NCBI GenBank assembly: GCA_900316965.1
Contig: ONEY01000004.1
Span: forward strand, 1-64,000
Length of the DNA stretch: 64,000 nucleotides
Source: an uncultured Bacteroidales bacterium
GTDB taxonomy: Bacteria; Bacteroidota; Bacteroidia; Bacteroidales; P3
Reading direction: 5' to 3'
A program made the position numbers and the translations under genes. Below are positions 7,454-16,401 of this stretch, piece by piece (the first letter of the stretch is position 1; every line of letters starts with the position of its first letter). The notes under the pieces are model-generated. The model was not told the DNA's origin. It saw nothing but the letters and a program-made list of their open reading frames with translations, and made no database searches.

Positions 7454-9442
7454 TTATTTCTTCACAATTGTCTTCACTCCGTATTTGTCTTTGGTGCACA
7501 CCACGAGGAGGTATTGTCCTGCGGGAAGTGTGCTGATGTCGATCTCGGTCAACTGACTTTCACACTTTCTGGTCATTACGGCCTTGCCGTTAACGTCGTA
7601 GATTGTCATTTCATACGGTTCTGGTTGGTTCAGCTGCACTGTTAGCCGTCCAGTTGTTGGATTGGGTGAGACGGAGAGCTCCAGTGTAGCGGCTTGATTG
7701 ATGCCTATGCTTGACGAGTCGAATGAGAAGATGGCGGTAAAGAGAGTGTCCTGCGTGACGGTGATGGTGCGGGGCGAATCTTCATTGCCGTCCGACCAGC
7801 CGTCGAAGATGCAGTACATCGCCGGGGTGGCGGTGAGGATAGCCTCATCGCCACCCACGTATGTGCCGCTGCCTTCAACTGTGCCCCACTCAACGTTGTT
7901 GACGGCTGTCTGCACGTGATATAGTGGCAGCTCAATGAAGTGGGTGACAAAGGCGGTGTCGCAGGTTAGGTATATCGTGAGGGGGTTGTCGGTAAGGCTG
8001 TCGCCAGTGGCGTTACTCCAGTGCGTGAAACGGAATCTCTCTGCAAAAGGATTGGCGGTAATGGTGTGGTAGGTGCCACCCGAGTAGCTGCCGCCGCCGG
8101 TGACGTTGCCCATCGTCACATTTGCCGAAGAGACTTGGAGATTAAACATCTGGCTGCTGATATCCTGGAAATAGGCAACAAAAGCGGTGTCGCTGACGAG
8201 GTGAATGATGCGCGTGGTCTCGGTGCTGCCATCGTTCCAGTGCAAGAACCTGTGACCGAGGGTTGGTGCTGCAGATATTGTAACATCGGAGGCGTAGTAG
8301 GTGCCGCTGCCAGTGACTGTACCCATCGTCTCGCCCGATGCAGAGACCTGCAAGTTGAACTGCTGAGTGCACTGGAAGGTCGCGACGATTGTCGTATCGC
8401 TCATAAGATGCACCACGCGTGGGTTGTCGGTCACGCCGTCGCTCCACGAAACAAAGGCAAAGCCCGGTGCGGGAATGGCCGTGATGGTGTCGTCGCTCTC
8501 GTCGGGGAAGCGTCCGCCGCCAAGCACCTCGCCCCAGCCCGTCTCATTAGGCATGGCATTGAGGTCCCATTTGTCCACAATGACAAGGTAATATCCCACA
8601 GGGCTGTAGGGCCAGTCGCTCATCCAGACGCCGCCAAGCGCAGGGCTAAACCAATTATCCCAAAAGGCATACGGCCTGCCTGGAAGATGGCAGCTGTGTT
8701 GATCTTGGAATAACGGTCCATCGGAACCTATCAAATCATGATAGTTACTTATGTCGCATCCTGTTTTGGGATCTAACATATATTCGCCTAAATCCATAAT
8801 ATCAACATAGACAGTAGGAATTCTTCCGTTACTGTTAACACTATTATACCCACTGTTTGTAGAACCGACAATAAAAAATTCGGTATCCACCCACACCGGC
8901 TGCTCAAAATATGCCTCGTATAGATAGCAGTATTGGACATACTCATCGTTCCATCCCTGACGGAGCTCCATTACACGCGCAGTGGCCGTATCCCACCTCA
9001 CAGAGTCAAGCAGTTGAAGTCGGACCGTATCGTCAATTTCCTGAAATACCCGATGGCCAGCCGCAGTCATCTGGTATAGATAAAGATATTCGGGTAGTTT
9101 CTGTACAACAGCGGCGGTGTCGACAGTCGGCGGATTGTAATTTTGCACCATTGCTACCAATCCCTTCACCTTCATATGTCTGTTGTGTGCATATTCCCAT
9201 TTGGCAATATTCGCACCTTCCAAATAACGATGAAACTTGTATTTAAAACAGAAACAGCTGTCCCATACACCATTAGGTCGCCAGTTCGGACAATCGTCAA
9301 ACCACTTGGTGTAATAATATTTGTCACAACGCGGGGTTGCAGGTATTGTGTCGTCCACATCCGACGGACTTATCGTTGATGCCAAGGCTATTCCTGGCAT
9401 TACAAACAGTGCAAGGATTAGTATACTATATAACTTTTTCAT
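7454..9442 (-). CDS. T9SS-exported protein with InlB-type repeats
   Basis: 662 residues, signal peptide about 1-21. Residues 25-290 are an unrecognised N-terminal domain. Four consecutive divergent InlB B-type repeats follow (about 300-355, 360-425, 430-500, 505-572), each with the pattern GTVxGxGTY, LTATP-like, FxxWSDG and DTxFxAxF. The final 80 residues are a type A sorting domain (VSPNPTTGRL, then IYDVNGK, LPAGQYLLVV and terminal KK). The protein is expected at the cell surface; InlB-like repeats serve as spacers or adhesive modules. Base composition changes near 8690: the repeat-plus-sorting part is clearly more GC-rich than the N-terminal part. Last gene of the run that begins with the sigma factor at 13430. 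Confidence 0.75.
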   Translation of the reverse strand: MKKLYSILILALFVMPGIALASTISPSDVDDTIPATPRCDKYYYTKWFDDCPNWRPNGVWDSCFCFKYKFHRYLEGANIAKWEYAHNRHMKVKGLVAMVQNYNPPTVDTAAVVQKLPEYLYLYQMTAAGHRVFQEIDDTVRLQLLDSVRWDTATARVMELRQGWNDEYVQYCYLYEAYFEQPVWVDTEFFIVGSTNSGYNSVNSNGRIPTVYVDIMDLGEYMLDPKTGCDISNYHDLIGSDGPLFQDQHSCHLPGRPYAFWDNWFSPALGGVWMSDWPYSPVGYYLVIVDKWDLNAMPNETGWGEVLGGGRFPDESDDTITAIPAPGFAFVSWSDGVTDNPRVVHLMSDTTIVATFQCTQQFNLQVSASGETMGTVTGSGTYYASDVTISAAPTLGHRFLHWNDGSTETTRIIHLVSDTAFVAYFQDISSQMFNLQVSSANVTMGNVTGGGSYSGGTYHTITANPFAERFRFTHWSNATGDSLTDNPLTIYLTCDTAFVTHFIELPLYHVQTAVNNVEWGTVEGSGTYVGGDEAILTATPAMYCIFDGWSDGNEDSPRTITVTQDTLFTAIFSFDSSSIGINQAATLELSVSPNPTTGRLTVQLNQPEPYEMTIYDVNGKAVMTRKCESQLTEIDISTLPAGQYLLVVCTKDKYGVKTIVKK

Positions 9443-9489
9443 AATTTTTTTTACTTTACTTGAAAAATGCTATTCAATTTGCCCACATA

Positions 9490-11001
9490 CTATTCTTTAA
9501 CACAAGGAAATTCCTTTTCTATTTCATTATCTATTAAAGGAATATATGTTACAGGGTATGTAACTTCATCATAAGGGAATCGGTGAATAATACGCAATTG
9601 GTTTTCGATAAGTTGATGTTCTACAGTAATAGGTTGAGCCTCAACATCGTTTTCTTTATGGCAGCTCTGTTCATATCCGCCACCATTTTCCCCTCTTTGA
9701 GACATCAGATACAATGGTGAAAAAATGTTATTCTTTTCCATTCCACTCCAGAACAAATGCTCATAACCATTCCTCTTTTGAAGTGTTATGGATTGGAATA
9801 GAATACCATCATCCAAATACTGTTTGACTGGATATCTGCAATACCTGTTTTTGTTCCAAGTTAAAATGGAAACAATGTCGGAGTTATGTTCTTCAAAAAG
9901 AACCGCCGTAGCATTGTTTGATGGTAAATGGATTAATTCCTTAACCAAAGGTGTGCTTTCAAGGTATGCTCCTCTTAAAAATTTAAGCCTTCCGTTAGGA
10001 TAGTCGTATTGGCTGTTGAAGAGTCCTTCGTTCTTCTCAAATTTAATATGATAGCTTACCTCTATTCCATTGCCTGTTGTGAAACAGATTTTTGCAGGGT
10101 CATACCTGAAGAATTTCTCAATCTCATTATAACTATCACACTCGGGTTCAATAATCAAAGGTGTAAAAAGAATTGCATTTACACTATCGTTCAGTTCTAA
10201 TCCTCCCATAATTAGGTGGTCTTCTTGTCCGCTGTATCTAATCCACTGTTCAATTCCTGTGATATCGTTTGAAACGGTAACAACATAATCATCAGTGATA
10301 GTGATATCTGTAAGCACTTCATTAGTATTAGTTCTTATATTGTTATCCCATCGAACACTTCCCAAACAATCGGGGTAGAATTTGGCTCTACAAAAACAAG
10401 ACGGAGCATTAACCAAGTCATCTAGTCCAATGATATCAAGAACAGCATTGTCTAGGAATGTGTTTTGAATATGATAATAAAGGCTATACTCCTCTGCATA
10501 GCATACCATTCTATATAATTCTTTCGTTTTCTCTACGTCACGCACTTTTACTGTATAAGAAGAAGAAGGACTCAAGGCTTCATCCATAGAGAAAAAACCA
10601 GCGAACCCGTGTGTCAAGTACCCTTGATTTCCAAGTTCTGTTCTTGTACCGCAGAAACAGCAAAAGTCTACAGGTTCAAAAGTACCATTTTTACGAAGAG
10701 TAACGAACCTGACATCATTGACTTTATACCCTTTTGGCAAATCAAAAATGTGCTTAATATCGCCAGTAGTTGTGTTTTGAATCATAAACGAAGTATACCC
10801 TTTGATTGTGTCTGCACGAGGTGCATTCGTAAAATAGCCATACTGTGTCAAGACATTGTATGTCTCATTGTAATTGCGCACAATCGAGGTGTACTGGACG
10901 TAGTCCGGTGAGCGAAATATCTGTTCTATCTCAGAAATTTGAGCAGCAAGCCTTAAAAAAGGCAAAAATAAAATCAGCAGTAAAATTGTTTTTTTTGACA
11001 T
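9490..11001 (-). CDS. Exported protein of unknown function
   Basis: 503 residues with a clear signal peptide (1-20, ending LAAQ). The mature part is rich in beta-type sequence, Tyr and Asp, with a CCFCG cluster near residue 95. No domain is recognised, and there is no type A or B sorting domain, so its final location (periplasm or surface) is open. It lies 47 nt upstream of the InlB-repeat gene and 75 nt downstream of a lipoprotein gene, all on the minus strand, suggesting cotranscription. It may be a surface component working with its neighbours. Confidence 0.6.
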   Translation of the reverse strand: MSKKTILLLILFLPFLRLAAQISEIEQIFRSPDYVQYTSIVRNYNETYNVLTQYGYFTNAPRADTIKGYTSFMIQNTTTGDIKHIFDLPKGYKVNDVRFVTLRKNGTFEPVDFCCFCGTRTELGNQGYLTHGFAGFFSMDEALSPSSSYTVKVRDVEKTKELYRMVCYAEEYSLYYHIQNTFLDNAVLDIIGLDDLVNAPSCFCRAKFYPDCLGSVRWDNNIRTNTNEVLTDITITDDYVVTVSNDITGIEQWIRYSGQEDHLIMGGLELNDSVNAILFTPLIIEPECDSYNEIEKFFRYDPAKICFTTGNGIEVSYHIKFEKNEGLFNSQYDYPNGRLKFLRGAYLESTPLVKELIHLPSNNATAVLFEEHNSDIVSILTWNKNRYCRYPVKQYLDDGILFQSITLQKRNGYEHLFWSGMEKNNIFSPLYLMSQRGENGGGYEQSCHKENDVEAQPITVEHQLIENQLRIIHRFPYDEVTYPVTYIPLIDNEIEKEFPCVKE

Positions 11002-11076
11002 AAATTAAATATTAAAAATCAACAGCTTAATCATTAACTAATTAGTAGATATTTCGAACATATAGTTGTTTGTAAA

Positions 11077-11490
11077 CTATTTTATCGCATTGCAGGTATA
11101 TATTCCTGTTTCCTTGTCAAAGCGTATAGTTACAGTATATCCTTCGTCTGACATCTTATCTGCCCAAGCATAGGCATCATCGTGATTGGTGGTGGTGTAG
11201 GTTACAACATCCTTTGAGGAAAGAACACGCGAGGCTCTATCCTCGTTGCGGAAACTGACTTCATGTCCTTCTTCCGCCAAGGCGAACATACGATTCAGAA
11301 AATCGTGCCATGCGTCTTCTCCAATAAGCGTGATATGGTGGGTCGCTCCGTCAACCGAATAACTCACTGTGAAAACGGTACCGTTTTCAGCAACGACACA
11401 GGTGTCGTCAATAATGTTTTCTTTCTGGCAACTGACCGCCAGCGTTCCGAGCACTGCAAAGAGTGCGATGGTAATGAAAATTTTACGCAT
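11077..11490 (-). CDS. Small lipoprotein of unknown function
   Basis: 137 residues. The N-terminus has a lipoprotein signal with the lipobox LAVSC (cysteine at residue 21), so the mature protein is expected to be lipid-anchored in the envelope. The rest is a compact alpha/beta sequence with no recognised domain. It lies 10 nt after the 166-residue membrane protein gene, within the sigma-factor-led run. Confidence 0.6.
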   Translation of the reverse strand: MRKIFITIALFAVLGTLAVSCQKENIIDDTCVVAENGTVFTVSYSVDGATHHITLIGEDAWHDFLNRMFALAEEGHEVSFRNEDRASRVLSSKDVVTYTTTNHDDAYAWADKMSDEGYTVTIRFDKETGIYTCNAIK

Positions 11491-11500
11491 AATATCTGTT

Positions 11501-12001
11501 TTATTGATTAGTAGATTTGTCGTAATTGTAGTGTCTTACTGCGTTTAGTTCTTCCTTATTCTTGATGTGGAAAACTGTTAATGTGCGCTTCAAGTGGGAG
11601 ATGGCAAGAAGATTATTGGAGTATGAGTCGAGGATGGTATCTGTGGTGGTGGACTTGGGAATTACTTTTACATAAATCAAATCTTCTCCGTTGTCTATGA
11701 ATTGCTGGACGTCAGGAGGTGGGTTGGGTACTTCAAAATCTTTTTTTAGGGTGGTCCAAATAACGGAATCTGTTGCCTCCAACAGTGTGACATCGACAAA
11801 GACGGTGTCATTTACTTTATAATCCTTGACAAAAGAAACATCGATACCTTCAACTTTCTCATAACGAGCATATATTTCGCTGACCTCGTTGGAAGGGAAG
11901 ATGTATTTCCACTGTATGGCTATGTAGCAGACGAGAGCCTCCACGAGAGCAAGGATGGCTATGATCAGCCAAAAGCGTTTTTTATTAAAAGGACGTTTCA
12001 T
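11501..12001 (-). CDS. Single-pass membrane protein of unknown function
   Basis: 166 residues; basic start MKRPFNKKR followed by one hydrophobic segment (about 10-32), then an exported soluble part. Its ATG overlaps the stop of the preceding gene (ATGA, 11998-12001), which implies translational coupling with the 259-residue membrane protein. No domain recognised. The arrangement sigma factor, membrane protein, membrane-anchored protein resembles sigma/anti-sigma loci, but no anti-sigma motif is visible. Confidence 0.55.
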   Translation of the reverse strand: MKRPFNKKRFWLIIAILALVEALVCYIAIQWKYIFPSNEVSEIYARYEKVEGIDVSFVKDYKVNDTVFVDVTLLEATDSVIWTTLKKDFEVPNPPPDVQQFIDNGEDLIYVKVIPKSTTTDTILDSYSNNLLAISHLKRTLTVFHIKNKEELNAVRHYNYDKSTNQ

Positions 12002-12777
12002 AGCTGCTCGATTGTATTGTTAATAGTATCGCAAATCGCATCGTCGGTTTTCTCAGAGGTGGTGGTGACCTTAACAAAGTCGCGAGTGGCGGCAAACGCT
12101 TTGTCTGCGTTCAGGACAATCAACAGAAAAATGCAAGCAGCAATGGAATATGAAGGAAGACGGAGAGAGAAGAACTCCCGCCGACGGTAGTCTTTATCGG
12201 GAATCGAATTGTAGCTGCCAGCGAGGACAAAACCAATCCAACGGCGGCGGTGACGGGAGAGCCGATTCAGCCTATCGGCATAGCGGGACATACGATAAGG
12301 ATAAGGGCGGAGGCGGAGAGTCTGCTTCATGAGCCACAGGCTACGGGCGGCACGTAGAGCCACCCATAAATCGGCGACGGACAGAATGGCGACTGGTACA
12401 AGCACCTGTGGTGCGCGTAGAGCTGATGTGTCGGTATGCCACAAGATGCTTGCCGCAAGAGCGAGGAGCAACAGGCAGAAGATTAGCAGATAGCGGTCGC
12501 ATCGACGGCGAAGTTGGAACTGAGGAATATTGTCGCCTTCAACCAAGGCATGAATTTGCTCTGGGGAAAACGGCGGTATTCGCGAGGCAACTTCATCCAT
12601 GAGCCTCTGAGCAGAACGCATTCGGCTTGTTACCTCGTCGAACATGGCAGACTTGGTGGAAGCCAATGGCTGGATTTCTGAAATGTTACTCATTTCAATT
12701 GCGTCACAGCCCCGAGCAGCAATGTGTCCTCTTTCCTCTTGTTTGGATAATTCCAATTTTCTTTTCTTTATTTTCAT
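11998..12777 (-). CDS. Polytopic membrane protein, candidate sigma-factor regulator
   Basis: 259 residues. A charged cytosolic N-terminus (1-90), two close membrane segments (about 93-112 and 122-145), a very basic stretch (150-190), a third membrane segment (about 212-230) and a short exported tail. Not recognised as a named family. As the first gene after an ECF-type sigma factor, separated from it by a structured 134-nt spacer and coupled by ATGA overlap to the next gene, it could be a membrane-bound anti-sigma-like regulator; this is an inference from position only. Confidence 0.5.
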   Translation of the reverse strand: MKIKKRKLELSKQEERGHIAARGCDAIEMSNISEIQPLASTKSAMFDEVTSRMRSAQRLMDEVASRIPPFSPEQIHALVEGDNIPQFQLRRRCDRYLLIFCLLLLALAASILWHTDTSALRAPQVLVPVAILSVADLWVALRAARSLWLMKQTLRLRPYPYRMSRYADRLNRLSRHRRRWIGFVLAGSYNSIPDKDYRRREFFSLRLPSYSIAACIFLLIVLNADKAFAATRDFVKVTTTSEKTDDAICDTINNTIEQL

Positions 12778-12823
12778 TAATAATCAGTGTTTTACCACCC
12801 AGCAATTGATTGATAATGAGGGA

Positions 12824-12881
12824 ACGTTGCGCTATGTGAGTGCAGCGGGAGCTTGCTCACATGGCCGAACCTAAGCAACGT
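12824..12881 (-). promoter_or_regulatory. Strong hairpin between the sigma factor and the downstream genes
   Basis: Outer arms ACGTTGC (12824-12830) and GCAACGT (12875-12881) enclose a second stem, ATGTGAG (12834-12840) with CTCACAT (12856-12862), extendable to about 12 bp with one bulge. No T-tract follows on the minus strand. It could be an attenuator, an RNA-processing site or a protein-binding palindrome. Confidence 0.4.
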
Positions 12882-12911
12882 CACCGCAGGTAAGAAATAG
12901 GCTGGTTAATA

Positions 12912-13430
12912 TTATTTATGAATTAGCATTCTCAATTTGTTTAAAAGTCTTGACATTCGTTTACGAGCGTTGCTCTGTGTGATGCCTTCGGTGCGCGATA
13001 TGGTGCTATAAGAGTCGTCACTAAGGTAGTGATTCAGTAGATTACGTTCTTTGTAGTCAAGTTGTTCCGAGAGTTCGTCGATCAGACTCCAGCCGTCGCG
13101 GGCTTGGCTCATCAATTCACTTCCGTAGAGGTTTTCCAAACCGTACAGGTCGCAGACGGACTGGAATTCTTGGTGATTGGGGTTGCGAAAGTAATCTACA
13201 ATGGCGTGATATGAGATTTGGTATATCCATGTTGCATCTGTGCTGTCGCCACGGAAACGGTCGAGGCCGTAATGACTAAACTCTGTCCATATCGCCAAGG
13301 CACATTCTAGTCGCAACTCGTCGAAATAGAATGCATTACCACCACAGAACCTGAGACAGATACTGTTAATAGTTTGGTAGTTGCGTTTCAGCAGATCGCT
13401 GAATTCTATTTCTTGCTGCAGCGTTGGCAT
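12912..13430 (-). CDS. ECF-type RNA polymerase sigma factor
   Basis: 172 residues. Region 2 (about 8-82) includes the LRLECALAIWTEF helix, the FRGDSTDATWIYQISYHAIVDYFR segment (-10 recognition side); region 4 (about 113-168) has LDYKERNLLNHYLSD and the helix-turn-helix ITQSNARKRMSRLLNKLR. This matches sigma-70 family ECF proteins of Bacteroidota. The gene heads a run of six same-strand genes, so it may control its own operon. No recognisable anti-sigma factor follows, but an unknown membrane protein does. Confidence 0.8.
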   Translation of the reverse strand: MPTLQQEIEFSDLLKRNYQTINSICLRFCGGNAFYFDELRLECALAIWTEFSHYGLDRFRGDSTDATWIYQISYHAIVDYFRNPNHQEFQSVCDLYGLENLYGSELMSQARDGWSLIDELSEQLDYKERNLLNHYLSDDSYSTISRTEGITQSNARKRMSRLLNKLRMLIHK

Positions 13431-13726
13431 TGGGCGTTATGTCAATCTACTTCATATTCATGTTTTTATAACGTTATTATAGCAATTATATTGTTATAAT
13501 CATTATTATCGCGCATTCTCGTTTGTTTCTTTCTTTTTGCCTTATTAGACGTAAAAATTTTTGAATTGTGTGACAAGGAGGTGAAGTTTAACATTATTTT
13601 AACACTTCTTAAATAACCCGTTGGCGGAATTTAATAACAAGTGAATTGTTGATAACTATATGAAGAAGAAGTTGTGCATATTGCAGATTTTCGGTAATTT
13701 TGTAATTGAAATAAAAAACAATTACA
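13431..13726. other. AT-rich non-coding region upstream of the sigma factor
   Basis: About 295 bp with no credible ORF. It probably holds the sigma-factor promoter (minus strand); I could not single out a TAnnTTTG element with confidence. It ends where the IS982-like fragment starts. Confidence 0.4.
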
Positions 13727-14200
13727 TCAGCCCGTGGAAGTTTGCCGTTTGTCGCGGGCAAACGATGCAAGATGGGGAAGGACACCCCTGAAATCGCTCC
13801 GAACTTTGGCTACTGAGCCTCGCAGGGAGTATATTACTTCGGCTACAAACTTCACGCCCTGTGCGGCTTAAGTGGTGTCATTCATTCGTATGACCTCACC
13901 AAGGCCAGTGTCCACGACATACACCACCTTCAGGACATCAAGCCGATTTACCACAGCTGCAGTATCTTCGGCAACAAGGGGTACATCAGCGCCACCATTC
14001 ATCTCGACCTTTTCGAGACGGCCAACATCAAGCTTGAATGTCTTTACCGCCTTAACCAGAAGGACTGGAGACCGACATACATCCCATTCGTCAAGGCGAG
14101 GAAACGCATTGAGACCGTGTATTCACAACTGTGCGACCAATATATGGTCATTCGCAACCACGCTAAACAAACCAGTGCAGCTTTCAAAAAAAACTATTGA
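13727..14200 (+). pseudogene. Decayed IS982-family transposase fragment
   Basis: Conceptual translation gives PVEVCRLSRA in one frame, then after a frameshift near 13755-13765 GKRCKM..EIAPNFGY, a TGA at about 13812, and YFGYKLHALCGLSGVIHSYDLTKASVHDI through ARKRIETVYSQLCDQYMVIRNHAKQT, ending in TGA at 14198-14200. This is the middle and late part of an IS982-type DDE transposase. The 5' part is missing, the usual C-terminal tail after NHAKQT is replaced, and there is one frameshift and one stop, so it is inactive. Sequences quoted in parts; the order and spacing fit the family. No terminal inverted repeats were found. Confidence 0.75.
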
Positions 14201-14201
14201 T

Positions 14202-14912
14202 ATGTTCTCGACAATAGCCTCCGATTTAAACTATGAATCGTCCCACGAAAGTCAGAAAAAAGCCATTATGGATAAAGCATATAATAATACGACCGGCTGG
14301 AAATACCGTTGTGGATTCCTTGGTTTGTACGATTGTTATAAACAACTAAGCTCCAATGATGTGCTCAAATCGCCTTCAACAATAGAAGGCAACAAAAAAA
14401 ATGTCTTAAAAACTATCGAGGATATCGGAACAAACGGTATGGGCCCATCAAACTACAAAGCTATACAGGCTGCCATCGACAAAGCCTACACCGATCTATA
14501 CAATTGGTATCGTCCCATCTACTCTAACGCATCCCAAATATTTGATAAGCGTTCCCGTGCCGACTATGAAAACTATGAGTATGAAAAAGGTGTCGAAGAA
14601 GCTAAACGAGAAAAACGGAAACAGGAAATATGCAAAAAATGCAAAATTGACGTAAAAAAAACAGTTATGCCCAAAGGCTATTATCAACCCAGTGGAACTA
14701 TCTTTAGCCTCAACGAGCCACCAGCCGAATCCGACGAATCTGGTGTGATTGTAAACCTTAATGGTAATGAATGGTACTGGAAATATATCTATTATCACGA
14801 CGGTGACTCTCGCATAGAGGTGTCTGGAGAGTCTAGCGACACATATAATAATTACGATGAAATGATTCAAGGATTAATTACAACTTGCATGGAAAGAAAA
14901 GGTTGCCGATAG
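14202..14912 (+). CDS. Unrecognised protein or 3' remnant joined to the IS fragment
   Basis: 236 residues from the ATG at 14202. The frame remains open upstream to 13872, but there it only overlaps the transposase remnant out of frame, so the true start is the ATG or was lost. A helical first half with several Tyr/Asn-rich helices is followed by a Lys/Glu-rich coiled segment (about 120-150) with CKKC and a beta-rich end. No signal peptide and no recognised domain. The junction lies in an A-run at 14188-14195, suggesting that the IS insertion or a deletion removed the original 5' end. Confidence 0.45.
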   Translation: MFSTIASDLNYESSHESQKKAIMDKAYNNTTGWKYRCGFLGLYDCYKQLSSNDVLKSPSTIEGNKKNVLKTIEDIGTNGMGPSNYKAIQAAIDKAYTDLYNWYRPIYSNASQIFDKRSRADYENYEYEKGVEEAKREKRKQEICKKCKIDVKKTVMPKGYYQPSGTIFSLNEPPAESDESGVIVNLNGNEWYWKYIYYHDGDSRIEVSGESSDTYNNYDEMIQGLITTCMERKGCR

Positions 14913-15054
14913 CAATCTCATCGCTCCTAATCTGTCTATAAATAGACCTTTCTCCCTAGACTCGTTTACACGCAAATCCCCACGAAACAAACATTTCGTT
15001 CTCAAAAAAACTATCGTTAGACCTAACGGCCAATTGCAGTTAACATTAGCATAA

Positions 15055-15089
15055 AAAAGAGAGGACCTCTTTTCAAAGTCCTCTCTTTT
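15055..15089. terminator. Bidirectional terminator hairpin
   Basis: AAAAGAGAGGAC (15055-15066) pairs perfectly with GTCCTCTCTTTT (15078-15089); the A and T ends give a U-tract in both directions. It separates the plus-strand ORF ending at 14912 from the minus-strand DUF3078 gene ending at 15187. Confidence 0.8.
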
Positions 15090-15186
15090 GTCTCTCCGGC
15101 GGCGCTCAAAGGATTCTTCACTCTCAGGTTCCTCCTCAAAGCCCCTCCGTTTTATCTTCTAGCAAAGCTTCTCACATGCTTTACTT

Positions 15187-16266
15187 TTATTTCTTCGGGG
15201 TCTTCCAGTTGAAGAACACCTGTATTCCTGCCATCTGATATATCTGCCAGTGACCCCATTTGCCCATACCGTTAAAGTCGGTGTCCCACTTTGTGTTCAG
15301 AGCAAAATTGGCCGACAGGAAGCTGGAGAAGCGATAGTCGAGCTTCAACTCAAAATCTAAGTCGGTCTCAAAAGCGCGTTTCTTCATCCAACCATAGCCC
15401 TTCAGCTCATCCCAAGTCTCCTCCTCGACAAGTGAGTATTTTGATGTCGTCTCCATATCGTCACCCCAACTCATGTTTTTGGGTTTCTTGTAGTCATAGA
15501 AGAGCTCCAGACGGGCATACAAGTCTAGGTTGGGAAGTATGTCCTTCTTCAGATACATGGCCTTGACATACGAACCAAGGGCAAAATATACATGCTTGTA
15601 TGTGCGTGCGGGATTCAGCGTGCCGTCGGCCAAACGGAAATCATCCTCCTGTAGCACACCATAGGTATAGTTGCTGTCTATCAGCTCGTCGTTGCACACA
15701 AAGGTGGTCTTTCCGGTCAAGAACGACAGCGACACCGACCAGTTGGCTTTCTTGTGCTCAAACGAAAGTGCCGTCGTCAAATATGCCGGTGCGAAAAAGC
15801 CCGACACCTGCTTCTGAGTCTGGTTGGCACCAATACCGCTGTACTCGTAGCCTGCACCAAACTGGGTCTTGAGGTTGGCCGTGAAGCTGGCGCCCCAGTC
15901 TTTGTAGGCTTTCCACGATATGGCACTGGTAAGGTCTATCTTGTCGTTGCTTTTGCGTCTGGTCTCAAACAGGGTGTCTCCCTCGGCAAGGTCCTGCCAT
16001 GCATAACCATAGGCCAAGTCTACGATATTGTCCCACACATATTTGGGATGGGTAAACTTATAATTGCCGAAAAATGTTCCGGTGACATCTATCTGCGAGT
16101 TGCCCGACGACGACCAGTTGTTAAACATAAACTCACCTATCTTCAACGCTGGCGTCGATGTGGTAGCCCACTCTCCTTCTTTCTTTGCCCCCTCTTGGTC
16201 TTGGGCATTTACAGCGGCAATGGTCATTAGCGACATCATTGCAAGAATAAGTACTTTTTTTGTCAT
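15187..16266 (-). CDS. DUF3078 domain-containing outer-membrane-type protein
   Basis: 359 residues from the ATG at 16266 (an ATG three codons upstream is also possible). Signal peptide 1-22 (ends VNA-Q). The body matches DUF3078, found in Bacteroidota: an early PALKIGEFMFNNWSSSGNSQ segment, then alternating amphipathic strands with aromatic ends and a final aromatic strand (QVFFNWKTPKK), as expected for an outer-membrane beta-barrel. Function of the family is unknown. It has its own terminator and stands alone. Confidence 0.8.
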   Translation of the reverse strand: MTKKVLILAMMSLMTIAAVNAQDQEGAKKEGEWATTSTPALKIGEFMFNNWSSSGNSQIDVTGTFFGNYKFTHPKYVWDNIVDLAYGYAWQDLAEGDTLFETRRKSNDKIDLTSAISWKAYKDWGASFTANLKTQFGAGYEYSGIGANQTQKQVSGFFAPAYLTTALSFEHKKANWSVSLSFLTGKTTFVCNDELIDSNYTYGVLQEDDFRLADGTLNPARTYKHVYFALGSYVKAMYLKKDILPNLDLYARLELFYDYKKPKNMSWGDDMETTSKYSLVEEETWDELKGYGWMKKRAFETDLDFELKLDYRFSSFLSANFALNTKWDTDFNGMGKWGHWQIYQMAGIQVFFNWKTPKK

Positions 16267-16401
16267 TGTTAGCAATATTTATTTTAACATTTTGTTTCAA
16301 AAAAAAATCCGCGTCTCAACGCGCCTTCTTCCATCACACGGCGATAGCGCGACATTCCGCCACCACCTCTTTCGGACAATGCGTCAGCGGGACTTCGCTC
16401 T

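Noticed and set aside
8021..8713. 230-codon plus-strand ORF inside the InlB-repeat gene
   Set aside because: Shadow of a GC-rich coding region; the minus-strand frame has the signal peptide, repeats and sorting domain.
13872..14201. Upstream extension of the 236-residue ORF
   Set aside because: In this stretch the frame overlaps the transposase remnant, which reads as IS982 protein in another frame; the Ser/Thr/Arg-rich translation is not protein-like.
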